Positions 1 through 12,070 of a DNA stretch of 64,000 nt are shown in pieces. A program made the translations under genes and the position numbers. The first letter of the stretch is position 1, and every line of letters starts with the position of its first letter. Under the pieces are notes generated by a model. The model had not been told where the DNA came from and made no database searches. It saw only the letters and a program-made list of their open reading frames with translations. The stretch is from Meandrina meandrites (Eukaryota > Cnidaria > Anthozoa > Scleractinia > Meandrinidae), in NCBI GenBank assembly GCA_963693305.1, contig OY855913.1, forward strand, positions 7,124,201 through 7,188,200. Direction: 5' to 3'.

Positions 1-2000
1 GGATTTGAAACGCTCGCCTGCTTACAACGCACACGCCGCCAGCAAAAGACCCAACACTAAATTGTTATTCAAGCGTTCCTTTAGGACGGGCTAGTTTCGC
101 TGACCGTAGTAGAAATTGCATAAAGCAGTTGCACAAAGCAGATTTGAAGAATAATGTTCTCATTGTGATGTTAGTACTGTGTCATAAAAATGGCAAGGAA
201 TCTTCTTCAGAGTGTGTTGTGGCCTCTTGTTTTAAGAGTTTGTGACAAGGAAACTTCTTAAATTTAATACTGCTTGAGACTCCATGTCGCCAACTGAAAA
301 CCGCAATTAATTTAATTAGTCTCTTAAGCGTCTTGCTCCGGCGATTAGCTGACTCTCGGGCAAGTAGCGTTTATGTTTATACCTTGAACACACCACGTTT
401 AGACATTAAATTAACCGGTATGGGTACTGACTTTAAAATGATTTTGGTTTTAAAATTAACTAAGATCAATAGCGGCAACAGGCTAAAATAAGAGCATGTC
501 ATTCCGTGACAGTTTGATAACTAAAATTAATTAGTTCTTGTTCCTGTTTGTTGAATGAAAATTTATATTTACGACAGGAAACAAATACTCCAGGTGTACA
601 CTTTAAAAGCTTTCCTAAAAATATAGTTTTTGATTTGATTCGTTTATTACTTCGTTTATTACTTTTCGATTACTCAATGGAGACATGGGAAAACAAAAGT
701 GTCATATTACAAAAGTGAGATAAACAAAAGTGTCATGTTACATGCGTTTTAAAAAACAAAGGTATCGTTTTACAATGTTTGACAAAAACACAAAAGTATC
801 CTGTAACAAACAAAAGTATCGCGTTACGGTTGTAAAAAAGCTAGCAACAAAATAAGCGCTAACAGAATAAGCCATTTCGTGACATTTTGACAATTAAATT
901 AGTTCTTGTTTTTTCTAAATGATAAAAATTTACTATTGAACGAAACAGTTTTGACGTAACAAATTGCACGTAAAAATTATTTTGTCTGCAACATTTTTTT
1001 TTTCAAAAAATGCCTCTTAGTCGTAGCAAGGGGCTATGTAGTTAGTGATGCACCATGCACAAATAGCTCAACCATCCCAACAGGACTATAACACCCAGTC
1101 TTACCCCAAGCAACCCAATCAATTGAAAAAATAACTCCTGCACGCTTAGCGTGCCTATGTTTAAGAATGACAGCATGTTTACATCTTTAATACATCTCGT
1201 TGACTCATTTATTAATTTATCGGTTTATGCACTGTTAAAATCAAAATCACTTGCGACAACAACAACAGAATACGGACGTGCCGTTCCGTGACAATTTGAT
1301 AATTATATTAGTTCTAATTTTTCAGTTTCGTAATTAAATATGCAAAAATGAGGCGCAAATTTTCAAAGAATTAGGGAGCATATCTTCCAGCTGTTATAGC
1401 CTTTGAAAAACGTTCCAAAGAGATGAATTTAGTTTTGATTCGTTGTTACTTAAAAAATGACTTGTTACGTGAAAAAAAGGATCATGTTATAAACGTTTTC
1501 GACAAAAACAAAAGAGTCACAAGTGTTACAGTGTTTTCATGAAAACAAAAGTGTCGTGTTACAAACAAACAAACAGACGTTTCTTAGTAAATAATTGTCG
1601 CAATGTGGCGCCTTGTAACACCCACAAAATTATGCGTTTGTCACGGTTTCGAATAGAGTAGAAATTACATTATTGCTTTTCCCGGGCACGCCAGGTGTTA
1701 CTCTTTTGCATTGATGAATAATGGGTATTTGTGTTTATTTCGAATGGATTTGCTGTTAAAATCGAATCAACCACGATCAACAGAAAAAGAACTTGTCATT
1801 CCGTGACAATTTAAAAATTAAACTAGGTTTTGTTTTTCAATTGAATGAAAATTTACGTTTTGAACGAAACGAATCTTTGTTGAAGGAGTTATTATGTGCA
1901 CGCTTAAACATACGCTAATAATTCTCTCCCACTACCCAGAATGTCCAGAATCCAATGCCCAACAGCCTGAAAACGTTTCTCAAACTCTTGCACGCATTGC
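1..2000. repeat. Degenerate tandem repeat tract, four units
   Basis: A block centred on a 'TTCCGTGACAATTTGATAA'-like sequence and followed by a diverged AAATTA-GTTCTTG-TTTT segment recurs near 495, 871, 1281 and 1794. The spacing is about 375, 410 and 510 bases. Companion motifs recur between units, such as AACAAAAGTGTC-type words at 690-850 and 1500-1565 and a GCACGC-TTAGCGTG word near 1140 and 1995. No gene is seen here. The tract looks like an old local duplication. Confidence 0.6.
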
Positions 2001-2372
2001 GTGTTTATGTTTTATAAACCAGTTGGCGCCCGCGTGTTTGCCCGTTGGTTGAACAATGGATACTACAGAGCCTTCGTCAACTCGGCAAACGCCTCCAGCG
2101 TATCTATCCTCTATGATGACGGCATCCTCAAAAATGGCACCATTACATACTCTAAGTCTGACAGCACCGCTCTTATTCTGGACGTGCTCCCTTCCAAGAC
2201 TGACTTGGTGCCCAAACAGCGAGTAATTGCACGTTGGTCAGATGATTTCTCGTACCTCCCAGGAGTCATTGAGAACGTAGTGCAAGGCCTTAACACCTCG
2301 TACCATGTGAAGTTTGATGACGGATACGAACGTGACGAGACATTTTATCACATGAGGATTTTACCTGCTTGA
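2001..2372 (+). CDS. Tudor/DUF4537-like domain protein or terminal exon
   Basis: This is a 123-residue open frame. It holds two related beta-rich modules: 'GARVFARW...GYYRAFV...VSILYDDG' at about residues 9-42 and 'QRVIARWSDDF..LPGVIENV...YHVKFDDGYERDE' at about 73-115. Alternating hydrophobic residues ending in a DDG turn are typical of Tudor-like/DUF4537 folds, which often bind methylated residues or act as scaffolds. A possible splice acceptor (TTTTATAAACCAG) ends at 2023, so the frame may be the last exon of a gene that begins outside the window. It could also be an isolated captured exon, because it sits at the end of the degenerate repeat tract. Family assignment is by eye; function unknown. 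Confidence 0.45.
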   Translation: MFMFYKPVGARVFARWLNNGYYRAFVNSANASSVSILYDDGILKNGTITYSKSDSTALILDVLPSKTDLVPKQRVIARWSDDFSYLPGVIENVVQGLNTSYHVKFDDGYERDETFYHMRILPA

Positions 2373-4016
2373 GACTCACCTTGGAAAAAGGTAAGACTGA
2401 CTCTAAAAGTAAGCTTTTTATGGGGAATCTAATGGGATCCTGCCTATTTGATTTGCCTGTTTGTTTTTCACTGGGAAAATGGAATTTGGGTCATTGGGAC
2501 AGGGAATCATAAAGATGAAAATTAGAATGGACAATGGGACTGGGATTGGACAAAACAAAATAGGCTTGAAAATGGAGTTTGCACAAAATTAAGCTGAACT
2601 GACAGTTATACCTCTCTATTTATATCAGAGAGAAAATCAAACATAAGAAATAGCACTCTCGTACTATAGAATTTATATTTTGCAGAGTCGTACAAACTTT
2701 GATTCACTCTCGGTTGATTCAATTTTGATCCGATTTTTGGAAAGCCAGTCGGAAATTACACGTCTAAAAAGACCGTGTTTGCCCGTAAATTCAAACAATT
2801 CGTGAATGGTATTTCCAGAATTGAACTCAAAACGTCTTGGAATCGGGGATACTTCCAAAGCTTTCCGACTTCTAAAATCTGGTGCTGTGGTTCTTTTACT
2901 AAATGAAGACACTCATTTAGTAATAATCCTCATTTATGGAGAGTAGGTTGTTATGGTAAACAAAAAATTATTCAACTTCCAAACACATACACGCTCGAGC
3001 ACTTGGAAATTCGGCGGAAATGAATGTGAAATCAGATTTTGTTGATAAGTTGAAAAATTGTTTGTGACTTGCAAGTTGGAAGCAATTTCCATTCATCAGT
3101 TGAAGCTTCTTTTGTTTACTCTTTTGATAGGAAGAGGAAAAGTTCTCCTGAAAACTGCATTCCAGGGGTGGAAGTACAGGATGATTTCAGGTACTTCAGT
3201 AAATAGATAGTGGTGTTTGTAGTAATCGCTCTAGCCTCCCGCGCAGAGGCTCTTCGGACTCGTTCAACATGCGGAAATAGTTTATTAAGAGTGTACCAAA
3301 TAAACTTACATTGTTTACATGTTGTTTTTTGTTAATTTTTTTTCTTAGTAAATGGTTTGAACCCAGGAGTATCAGAAGTTCGTATAGTGTGATCGTCTGG
3401 GTAAGAGTAGTTCTTTAAAGAACTGTTGTTGGTGACTGACGTTTCGACAACCTGTGCGGAAGTCATCTTCAGAGTCAAGTGAAAAGTTGTTGTCAGTCGA
3501 TGATGTTATAACTCTGGTCCGTTGATGTTGATTGGTCAGTTTAGCCGTGATGTTATTGGCTGTAAGACTCGTGTTAAGTTCGCCAAAAGTAATTGGTCAG
3601 TTTCGATCCGTCTATTGTTAGCCAAGATTTAGGTTGGAAGGTCCACGACCATGCACATCTTTTGTTTTGCGCTCATACACTATGCATGAATTACGTAATC
3701 GCAGAAACCCATAAGTGATGGTAATAGGACTGAGTGGAGTCCAATTCGGTCTGTAATCATACGAGTGATTAACAAAATCGGACAACCGCGTAGCGGGAGT
3801 CCGATTTGTTTAATCACGAGTACAACAAAATTCAAGAAAAAATTAGATAAAGCGAAGCCTACTAAGGACTTATCATCACTAAGGCAAAAAAGCCATTCTT
3901 GAAGCTGAAGGTTTTAGGAATATCCTTGAGTATTTAGTCACAACAAGGAACCAAATAAAGAGCGCGCGCATGCGCAGCACGCGAACTTTGTTATTGGACA
4001 CCTTGTTATTGGACAC
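2373..4016. other. No gene recognised; diverged repeat sequence
   Basis: No convincing coding exon is seen. The stretch at 3420-3480 (GACTGACGTTTCGACAACCT and nearby bases) has the look of a dispersed repeat, but I cannot define its ends. Short frames on either strand lack recognisable domains. Confidence 0.4.
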
Positions 4017-4020
4017 TTAA

Positions 4021-4230
4021 GGTCGCCACACACGAGGGGACCAGTCGCAGGGACTGGTCGCAGGGACCGGTCGCAGGGACTGGTCCCCTGTAGAGTTTAC
4101 ACGATGGAATGAGTCGCGGGGACCAGTCCCTTGAAGGGTTCACACGCTGGGACCTGTTTCGCAGCAAGATAGCAGTATTTATGACGTTTTCAATATATAA
4201 AACAAGATAATCACCTTGTGGAGATGGAAA

Positions 4231-4282
<52 letters not shown>

Positions 4283-5118
4283 CAATTATTGTTCATATCT
4301 GAGCGTGCTTACTGGACTGTGTTCAACAATTGTTTTAAAAACATGGAATGTTGACAATGTTCGAAATCCGCTCGTATTTTATAATTTTGATATCAGGTTT
4401 CCTTGCGGTGTTTTTATGCCTGAAAAAAAATAATAAATTGCATCATTTCATCAAACACTGCAAAAGTATAGTATTCTCCAGGCTAGCTGAAAAAACATCC
4501 GATCAAATTTGCATAAACCGGATGTCACGCATTCTCTTCATGAAATGGCGCAAAAACATGCTAGCGACAGCTAGCGAGAAAATTTGGCGGGAACTTTGTT
4601 TTCATCGAGTAAAAATGGCTTCGAGAGCTGCGAAGAAAAAGACTCTGTTGCTCTTGATGATGATGCAAGACGAAGAATTGCCGGTTTTTTAAGAACGAAG
4701 AATCAATGACCATTCGTGTACTGGTGACGCTCCAATGCCAACAGTCTGTTCAGTAGTATTCTGTTCAATCCGTTCACTACTCTGTTCAGGCATCGCCATC
4801 TTCAAACACGAACGTGCAGAATTGTGAGAGCTTAAAATGCTGATCAGCGATTGGTTCATTTTTAATTGGTCGCAGGGACCAGTCCCACGACCCTGTTCAC
4901 ACGAGGGACCAAGCAAAATATTGTGGGGATCAGTCTCTGCGACTGGTCCCACGAATTCAAACCAGTTTGAATTCTTGGGACCGATTTCGGGGACCAAAAT
5001 GCAGTCCCTGCGACCGGATTTTTGACGAAAATTGGCCTGTTCACACGATGGGACTTGGTCGCAGGGACTGGTCCCTGCGACTGGTCCCTGCGACCAGTCC
5101 CCTCGTGTGTGGCGACCT
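4021..5118. mobile_element. Non-autonomous DNA transposon with long inverted ends
   Basis: The left end GGTCGCCACACACGAGGGGA is repeated inverted at the right end (positions 5098-5117). Both ends continue inward as degenerate GGGACTGGTCGCA repeats, at 4040-4085 and 5050-5100 and again at 4865-5000. TTAA lies directly outside the left end (4017-4020) and one base outside the right end (5119-5122), so a TTAA target duplication is possible. The interior has an ATT microsatellite and a short frame at 4348-4692 with a Lys/Leu-rich end, but no recognisable transposase. The superfamily is unresolved (TTAA-type or Harbinger-like). Confidence 0.75.
4230..4281. repeat. (ATT)n microsatellite
   Basis: About 17 uninterrupted trinucleotide units lie inside the 4021-5118 element. 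Translated frames across it give poly-Asn or poly-Tyr and are not genes. Confidence 0.95.
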
Positions 5119-7497
5119 TTAAGCCATGCGCGCTCCAATTTGGTAAAAAATAGGGCGTGCTAAGAACCAATCAGATTCGAGAATTTTGTTATAGTTGTGA
5201 TTAGGAGTTGTTCAACTCCTTATGGGTTTCTGGTAATCGCAATGTTATTATTGGTTAGTTGCATGAACACACGTAACCACCTATTGTATTTTGTCAGGTT
5301 TTGTGCACGGTCGACCCCCAAAATAACGGACAAAAACCTATAACAAAAAACTTTGCCGGGGGCTATAACCATTTCCATCAATTAACTAAACTATGCTTCG
5401 AGTTATGCTGTCAGATTTGTCTTTGATACTATTTCTTTAGTAGTTTTGAAAAAAATTATTAAAAAACAATTACAGGGTTATTCCTGGCTTTGTGGTAAAG
5501 AGTATAGGGGACCTTCACAAAAGCTGACAGATGATAGGTCCTTATACTCACCATTCTCAATTCGATTCTGCAATTTTCATAGGATTTTATACTTCAATAA
5601 GGGCCCAAGCATTGACATTAGATAACTCGCAGTGATTGAAGTTGCATGTACGTGCGAAATGTTTTCTTTTCTTGTTTCACAATAGTATAGCTGGCAGAAT
5701 AAATGCATAAACAAAAGGCTCGCGCCTTATCTGTCAGTCATCCTAATCCATATTCATATGGATGGCGTAGATATGTTTTAGCGGTTGAAACAAGCTTTTC
5801 GTCGGTGCATGAAACATGGAGACGTGTCGTTCTCCTGAAGCTTGCTGCTGAACTCTTCGATGAAGCCAGATGCGGGAGATATCTACAAGCGATCTCAAGC
5901 AAGGAAAAATGTCTTTATCACGCTAGCCCAAATGAAGGTGAGCACAGCGTTAGGAAAATTGTATTGCAAAAGCTAACGGAATAAACCTATTGCTATAATG
6001 AGTTAGCACATGCGATTTCCGTTAGATCTGGATGAGTATCGCTTTGACCATGTTGACTTTAAACTCGACCTAGGCAGGGTCTTTATTTGTTTCATCTGGA
6101 AATGATACAGCAAGCGCGAAAGCCGGAGAAAAGAGTTTAGTGTCATCATTTGCAAGCCCGTTATATGACGATTCTAGGTCAGGGCGGGACAGCCTCTCTT
6201 TCTGCCCTGTTCCAGGTTGTCTTAGTTATAAATGATTTCCCGTTCGGAGCCAGATAACGGACCTTTGTGATATAAGCCTTATACATGTATAAGTGTTAGC
6301 TGTCGGCCCACTGGAGAATCCAAGCCAGGAACAAATATATAAAAACCACCACAATAACCACATACGAGTCGTTTGCTTCTCGTTTCCGTTTTGGTAGTAG
6401 ACCCCAGTGCGAACGACAGCTCTCGCGCTTCGCGCTCAGTGAGCTGGGCTTGCAGACAAGTCTACCCATAGTTAGTGGAGTGAACTCGTGCGCAGAAGTT
6501 GCGTAGCAAACACACGAGTTTTTCATGCTCGGAGACCTGACCAGTTATATTTGCAAATTCAATAATTTTAGCGGTTGCGTTAATATCATGCCATTTGCTC
6601 CAGCAGCATGTGTTAAAAATAGACAAAAAATCTGTTATACAACTCCTCTAATAGACCTTTTTCGCTTGGGTGTTTTGTTGCCCCATTACAGACCATGTGA
6701 TGATACTCTTGAGAATTCTTGCTTTCAAATTTTGGAATAGTCGCACGTATATGAATGAATAAATTTTATGTGGAGAAAAGAAAAACTCTCTAGAGAATAT
6801 CACGTGGTCTGTAATGGGAAAACAAACCGCCCAAGCGAATGAGGTCTGTTGATTGAAATCTTTATCAATCTAGATAAATCTATTGTCAAAAACAAAAGAA
6901 AGTAATGAGAATCTAAAAAATTCGTCACAAGAGAATAGTATTGATGTACTACAGAATAAACCTTGTATGTTCACGATAACCGCCATGACGGTTTTCGTAC
7001 ATTGAAATGATGTCATTTCTGGGAAAATAGGCTCGCCTAAATAGTAATGAAACAACGCCAAAGTCGCATTTGAGGTAATTTGAGAGTTGAGTTATGATGG
7101 AATTATGATTTGATTATTGGCAAGTTTCAGAAGTTTGAAATAGTTACTCGATCAGCTTGACTGAACAACGCAAGCCGTTTTAAGTTCATAAAGGCGCGGT
7201 AATTGCGTAAAACTTAAAATACTGTGACCAAAGCATGGCTATGAAAAAATTATCAGAAAAAATAAGAAACCAGCTGAAATTTATCGATTTAATCTTGTTT
7301 GCCCCCATACAAATCACGGTCTCTAATTTGCATTAACGTGAAAACAAACATGGCGACTATCGTGAATCAGGCCTATTCTCGGAATATAACATACCGTTTT
7401 TTATATTTTTCCATATAAATGGAAATTAATTTATACCGCTTTATGTTTAGTGTAATCGTTCTTCTGGTTTTTCAGTTTAATCCAACTTTTTCATTGT
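5119..7497. other. No gene recognised between transposon and E2-1
   Basis: The stretch contains short frames such as 5703-5984 without recognisable domains or splice structure. It also contains the small inverted repeat at 6652-6848. From about 7320 it matches the region downstream of E2-2 (from about 25690), which marks the left limit of the duplicated unit. Confidence 0.45.
6652..6848. repeat. MITE-like inverted repeat
   Basis: The left arm contains CGCTTGGGTGTTTTGTTGCC and CCATTACAGACCATGTGAT. It is mirrored by the right arm, which has ATCACGTGGTCTGTAATGGG and CGCCCAAGCGAATGAGGTCT. Arms are about 60 bases around an AT-rich centre. No coding capacity. Confidence 0.75.
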
Positions 7498-10127
7498 TCA
7501 CTTTGCGACCTGAGCGCTTTTTCTGGCCTTTTCTTCATAAACACTCCTGTTATTATTGAACTTGTTCAGCAGGGTCTGGTCAGCGGCGATCTCCGGTTCA
7601 GGTTTGATGAGCAGAGCAAACACAGCACTCAGCACATCACGAACACAGCGAGTTGGTAACCAGTTCTCCTCTGTTAGGAATCCCAAGCACACGTGACCAG
7701 TTGACGGGCATACGTTCAGGTGATATATGGGAGACAGGAAGCGAACCTGAAGTGAGAGAGAACTTGTATTAACTATAACACACATTGGAAGATAGTAAGT
7801 GCATCAGTTGTTTTTTTTTTTACCTTTCCCTTACACTTCAGGTTATCATTAAAGCATAAACTTTTCGTGCAGTGGCTTTGACTAAATGTAATTCACATGA
7901 AAGGCCAGACAAAGCTGCGTGATTAATTTTGGCAAAGTCGTCAGAACACCTTTAATATCACCATTGATGACAAACAATTGGCACGTACCGAAGTTACTAG
8001 TAGTAAGTACAGCTTTGACTAGAATCAAAGAAAGCTTTGACCGTCAATGACGCTGGTCAAAGTCAGCCCTTTTGCCCTCTATACTATGTTACTTAGCATA
8101 GCTTCAGTACTATCTTATAAACCCTGTTTAAAAAAAAGTTTCATTTTGCGAGATAAAACCGGACGAAAGGATTCAGTAAGCCTCCCGTATTAAAAAACAT
8201 TGTTGAGCCATATTTAACTAAGATTTCGTTTGGAAGGGGTATTTTTAGTTCACTGTGGTGGACTTATGCTAAACAGCGTTTGATTTTTGCGACTGTTTAA
8301 CTTAAAAACCAGTTTTTAAAACTCGTTTTAACTTGCCTCGCCTTAGCTGGTGTGTTTCAATTAAGCCAATCAGGTGCTTTCAGAAGTTAACGTAACGTTT
8401 CTCGCGCTTGGCACTCGCTCTACATTTTATTGGATCATGACACTATTTGCCATCGCAGATTTTTTTTTCTCTGGCTACAAGTATACTTGATTTGCACGTC
8501 CAAACAGTTTCCTCATTCGTTCACGCTGTCTGAAAAAACGCACATTATTTTTATATCAAAGTGTTTTTAGTCACTTACCGTGGGAGGCCCGAGGGGATAA
8601 TTTTCACTAAACAGTAGTTATCCCTTAGTCAAGGAGTTAAATAACTAATGATAGCGAGCAATTAAAGCTAACAGATGTTGGTTTTCCGTGGACAATGTTT
8701 AAAATTGGTTTTAAAAAGGTTTGAAGGCTTTTCCAACTTTTTGTATAGGGGAGCTTTACTGCTCAGTTTTAGACCGTACTCTTTTTGTAACATATTAATG
8801 CTACAAAAAGTGGCTACTCCAAAAGTCAGCTTCTCAATTTGGTCAGCTGCCCCAACAATCAGGGCGGATTAAAATGTCCATGTAAACCGCATCTGGTTGG
8901 AGAAATCGGAGGCACTGAAGTCCAAAAATTAAGAACGATCTTGTCAAGAATCTTGCCCGGCAAGAACACAACACAACGGCCTCAGACAGGGCTGGCACCA
9001 GGGCCTCTCGATCCTGAGATCATCCCTCTCGGTCTAAGACGCTTACTATACAGTGGACCACTGACCGCCAAAAAAACGGTTGCTAATAAATAATTGGTCA
9101 AATAAAATAAAATAAAAATTACTTGAATAGAAAAGGATACGGTAAATAAACTTGAACTGTGAAACGCCCTCCTGGGAGATAAAATAGAAATATAAAAAAA
9201 ATATTAGAGAACTGTATTTTTAAGTAGTGGGAATCGAAGTTTTGATCACCTTTGTAGAGTGATTCTTCTGGTCCCAGCACCACAGCTTCCCATATCTGAA
9301 GGCTGTCGGATGGCAGAGTCACTTCAATTCCATGAGGCTTGAGCGACTGCAGTTGTTTGAGCTCCTTCTGTACCCTGAATTCAGTTTAAAAAAACAGTTA
9401 AAACGACTTATTTAATTATCACGCAGTCGAGCGTTACCTCCAGAGCAACTGGGCCAGTCCTTTTAACACGATTATTCCTCTCTCCGTCACGCAATGCTAC
9501 GTTAGACTCAGTCACGGACTAAAATGATTAAGTTACCTAACGCTCAAAACATCAGCTTTCTAAATTCGCTAGGAAGCTTTTAAGGTAATTAAATGAATGT
9601 TTTACTTGCTCATCGACTGACGCAGCACAATAGTTCTCTTTAGTTGAATTAATATTGTTAGTGTACGTGTATTTGCGTTTTGCCGTCACGCGACAGAAGA
9701 TAATATGGCGGAAGTTCAGTCAACAAGCCTAGGAAATCTGTTTTGCTGCATCAACACTGTTCTATCGCTTTCTTGCACCAAGCAGACTTACCCCCACCAC
9801 CTTCGGAATCTCTACCCTATCCCTTTCTTCCACCCTACCCCACCAGCACTCCTTTCGATTCGCGGAATCAGGCCTCGACAGGTAGTTCGACTAAAGACAA
9901 TCCTTACTCTCTGTATTCCTCACTGATGAAACTTTACAATGTTACAAACACGTCATTAATAGTCAGGGCAAATTATAGCTCATACAGCATTCATACAAAA
10001 TGTTCATAAGCAAGAGGCAATTGTATTGCGTTATGGTACCAATATTTGTGTGTTAATTAAGTCACGAAGTCACGGTTACTTAAATTAAATTTTCTTACCT
10101 GGAAATAAAATCCCTTTTCAAGCTCAT
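7498..10127 (-). CDS. UBE2L-like ubiquitin-conjugating enzyme, copy 1 (E2-1)
   Basis: Five coding exons on the minus strand: 10127-10099, 9374-9250, 9171-9123, a 28-base microexon 8606-8579, and 7746-7498. All introns are GT-AG, and the joined frame is 159 codons. The N-terminus is MSLKRDFISR. A UBC core follows with 'W' near residue 38, 'SLYKGG' at the first strand and 'NYPLGPP' before the catalytic region. The usual HPN reads H86-L87-N88, and the active-site Cys is C97 (GHVCLGFL). 'EENWLP' and 'KPEPE' after the Cys resemble UBE2L3/UBE2L6, the E2s that serve RBR ligases. The Asn needed for catalysis is kept, but the Pro is Leu. The start is the only ATG in the first exon and is the same in three copies. 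It is divergent to RBR1. Likely ubiquitin or a ubiquitin-like modifier is transferred by thioester; the exact modifier is inference. Confidence 0.88.
8839..9093 (+). other. Open frame in E2-1 intron 3, conserved in copy 2
   Basis: A plus-strand frame of 84 codons runs opposite to E2-1, between its exons 3 and 4. The matching intron of E2-2 has a similar frame (27034-27303). From 'KLRTILSRIL' through 'LLYSGPL' the two align with no frameshift, and several differences are in silent or conservative positions. No domain is recognised. It may be a nested small gene, an old element fragment, or simply recently duplicated intron. Confidence 0.25.
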
Positions 10128-11959
10128 TGCGTATATCTGCTAGTCTGGATTAAACTAGTTGATTTAGTATTTGAATACAACCAACTTCAATAAATCAGTG
10201 ACTTGGGAATTGCGCCAAAAAATATCCAGGGAAAGTCCCATAAAACTGAAATTGCTGAAGTAGCACAAACGTCAGCGAGGCGAGAGGCGGCTGTATTCGC
10301 GGTGTGCCAGTGAAAGCAAAGACTTTATATTTAAAGCATGAGGAAAATATTTTTCTTCCCATTTACTGTAATCTCTTGAATTTCAGATTGGCTATTATGT
10401 TTCTCTGGGAAAAACCCCTTTCTTTGTTCCTGGATTTCCGAGAAAAATGGCCGCCCTGTGGTGATGTTTACGTCGGAACTTCTTTAAGAAAGCTTATAAT
10501 TCTGTCGTCTCCCTACTAGACCTTTTCTTCAGATGAAATATGTTCTAAATGAAAAATAAAAATAGACAACCAGTTGCAAGCTGGCGGTATGTTTTTGAAA
10601 TTCTCAATTCAGTGCTAGAGGAAGTGTTTATACATGGAGCTCAGTCAACAGCTGGATTGATGGCCTTCTGTTACGTCCGCAAATGCAAAACAGTTTCATT
10701 TCTATTTGGCTGTGCTAGCGGACGTGTTTGTACAGAGCTGGTTTGATGGCCGTCTGTCACGTCCGCAAGTGCAAAACAATTACATTTCTGTTGTGTTGTG
10801 ATAAAGAAGCACCTTGGTTTACAATAACTGACAAATTAATAAATGTGCACCCCATCCTAACAAAAATCCTGGATCCCCTCCTGATATTGATGGTTTTCAT
10901 CTAACGAGTCTCTAACGGCATCAAAATCCTACAGCAGTGTACAGGGGTCTTCTTTTCTCAAATTTTGGGCATGACGAGCACAAACCACTATGCACATTTT
11001 GGTATCGCTTCAGTGATTCGTTTAGGAGATAAGGCATTTTTAAATTTGTGATGTTCCGGATGAAAATGTTTTTTGACTGTCATGAAAACGAATATTTTTA
11101 TCGGATTTCTCACATGAGAAAAATAATAGTTGCAATCCATAAACTCGGTAGTAATAAAATTAGCCCCTTTACTGGTAGTTTGAGGAAACCACAACGCCAT
11201 AATTGGTCATGCAAAGAACAAAAGAAGTTACGAGCCCAGTTGTAATCTGTCAAGGGATTAAACCCCGTTGAGCGGTATATTTTCATGTAAATTGTGTTTG
11301 CTTTTCAGTAGTTTTCGAAAGTGAAATTTAGTTGTTGTTCTTAATTTTTCGATTTTGGCTTGCTGGCTATTAGGAATCTTGGGATTGAAGGAGAGTTAGG
11401 GACAAATTCTGAATGTGTTATAGGCTTAATTTGCAACTGATTGGAAATATTTATTTATTGCTTGCGTTATTAAAGTAGTTCAGATCTAGGCTAAATTAAT
11501 TTTCTTCCCTTCTTTTTAAGCTCATTATATAGGCATATTATCCCAGGAAAAAAAAATAAGGGAAAAGGGAAATTCCCTTCGAAACAGAAGTCTGCGTGGG
11601 AGACGATTTCTAAGGAGTCCTGGCGAGCACTGAAGGCCGGGAAAAACCCCTTGACTTTGCTCGCGTGAATTGAAGAAAGAAAAATTAGATTGAAAAATTA
11701 TACCGTCAAGGACAACAGCTGTTTTGCTTTGCCCCCACATGCAAATTAATGTCACTGCTTAATAAATATCATCTAGCATAATACGAAAATTTCCGTTCTC
11801 GAGAACAGACAAGTGGCCGTAGGTTGTTAACTTTTCCATATATCTGACACAGGAAGTTTGGTTTACGCAAAATTACCTGTAAAGGGATTTTCCCTCGAAA
11901 GTGACATCACTCCTTTGTCTAAACCTATCGATAATAAAAATAGAGCTTCAAACTAATTG
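10128..11959. promoter_or_regulatory. Divergent intergenic/promoter region, unit 1
   Basis: This is the space between the E2-1 start and the RBR1 5' exon. Blocks shared with units 2 and 3 include a CACAAACGTCAG word (10264), TTTCCGAGAAAAATGG with GGTGATGTTTAC downstream (10434-10470), and TTCCCTCGAAAGTGACATCACT (11888 on). NF-kB-like sites lie at 11567-11576 (GGGAAATTCC) and 11884-11893 (GGGATTTTCC). A direct repeat of about 86 bases starts at 10651 and 10737 (GATGGCC..CTGT.ACGTCCGCAA). No gene is seen. Confidence 0.5.
11567..11577. promoter_or_regulatory. NF-kB-like site in unit 1 promoter region
   Basis: The palindrome GGGAAATTCCC fits the consensus GGGRNNYYCC. The same palindrome occurs between the E2 and RBR genes of unit 2 (28584-28594), there again followed by TT. 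Binding is inference. Confidence 0.4.
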
Positions 11960-12049
11960 CAGTTCAGAACAAAATTGTTGCGTCGGCATCATGGCCTTTG
12001 AGCGGGAGTTTTGTGACTGAGTTTTGTGATTGTCTGTGAGCTTGAAAAG
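11960..12049 (+). other. RBR1 5' untranslated exon (candidate)
   Basis: The sequence TTGAGCGGGAGTTTTGTG...GTGAGCTTGAAAAG, followed by a GTAGGG donor, matches candidate leader exons ahead of RBR2 (ends 29419, GCTTCGAAG|GTAAGA) and RBR3 (ends 35134, ACTTCGAAAG|GTAAGA). The 5' edge is approximate. Conservation among three copies and the donor site are the evidence. Confidence 0.55.
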
Positions 12050-12070
12050 GTAGGGCATTTCAAAGATTTT

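Noticed and set aside
4006..4433. Poly-Asn and poly-Tyr frames
   Set aside because: They cross the ATT microsatellite inside a transposon and have no other support.
9130..9250. Continuous reading of E2-1 exon 2 past its donor (DQNFDSHYLKIQFS)
   Set aside because: It looked E2-like at first, but the separate 49-base exon (GRFTVQVYLPYPF) gives the correct GG-strand and the right phase, so this is intron.
9705..10009. Possible start exon MAEVQ on the plus strand, with a similar ATGGCGGACGTTCAG at 28056
   Set aside because: The two copies do not share a frame or a donor site, so the conservation looks like duplicated non-coding sequence.
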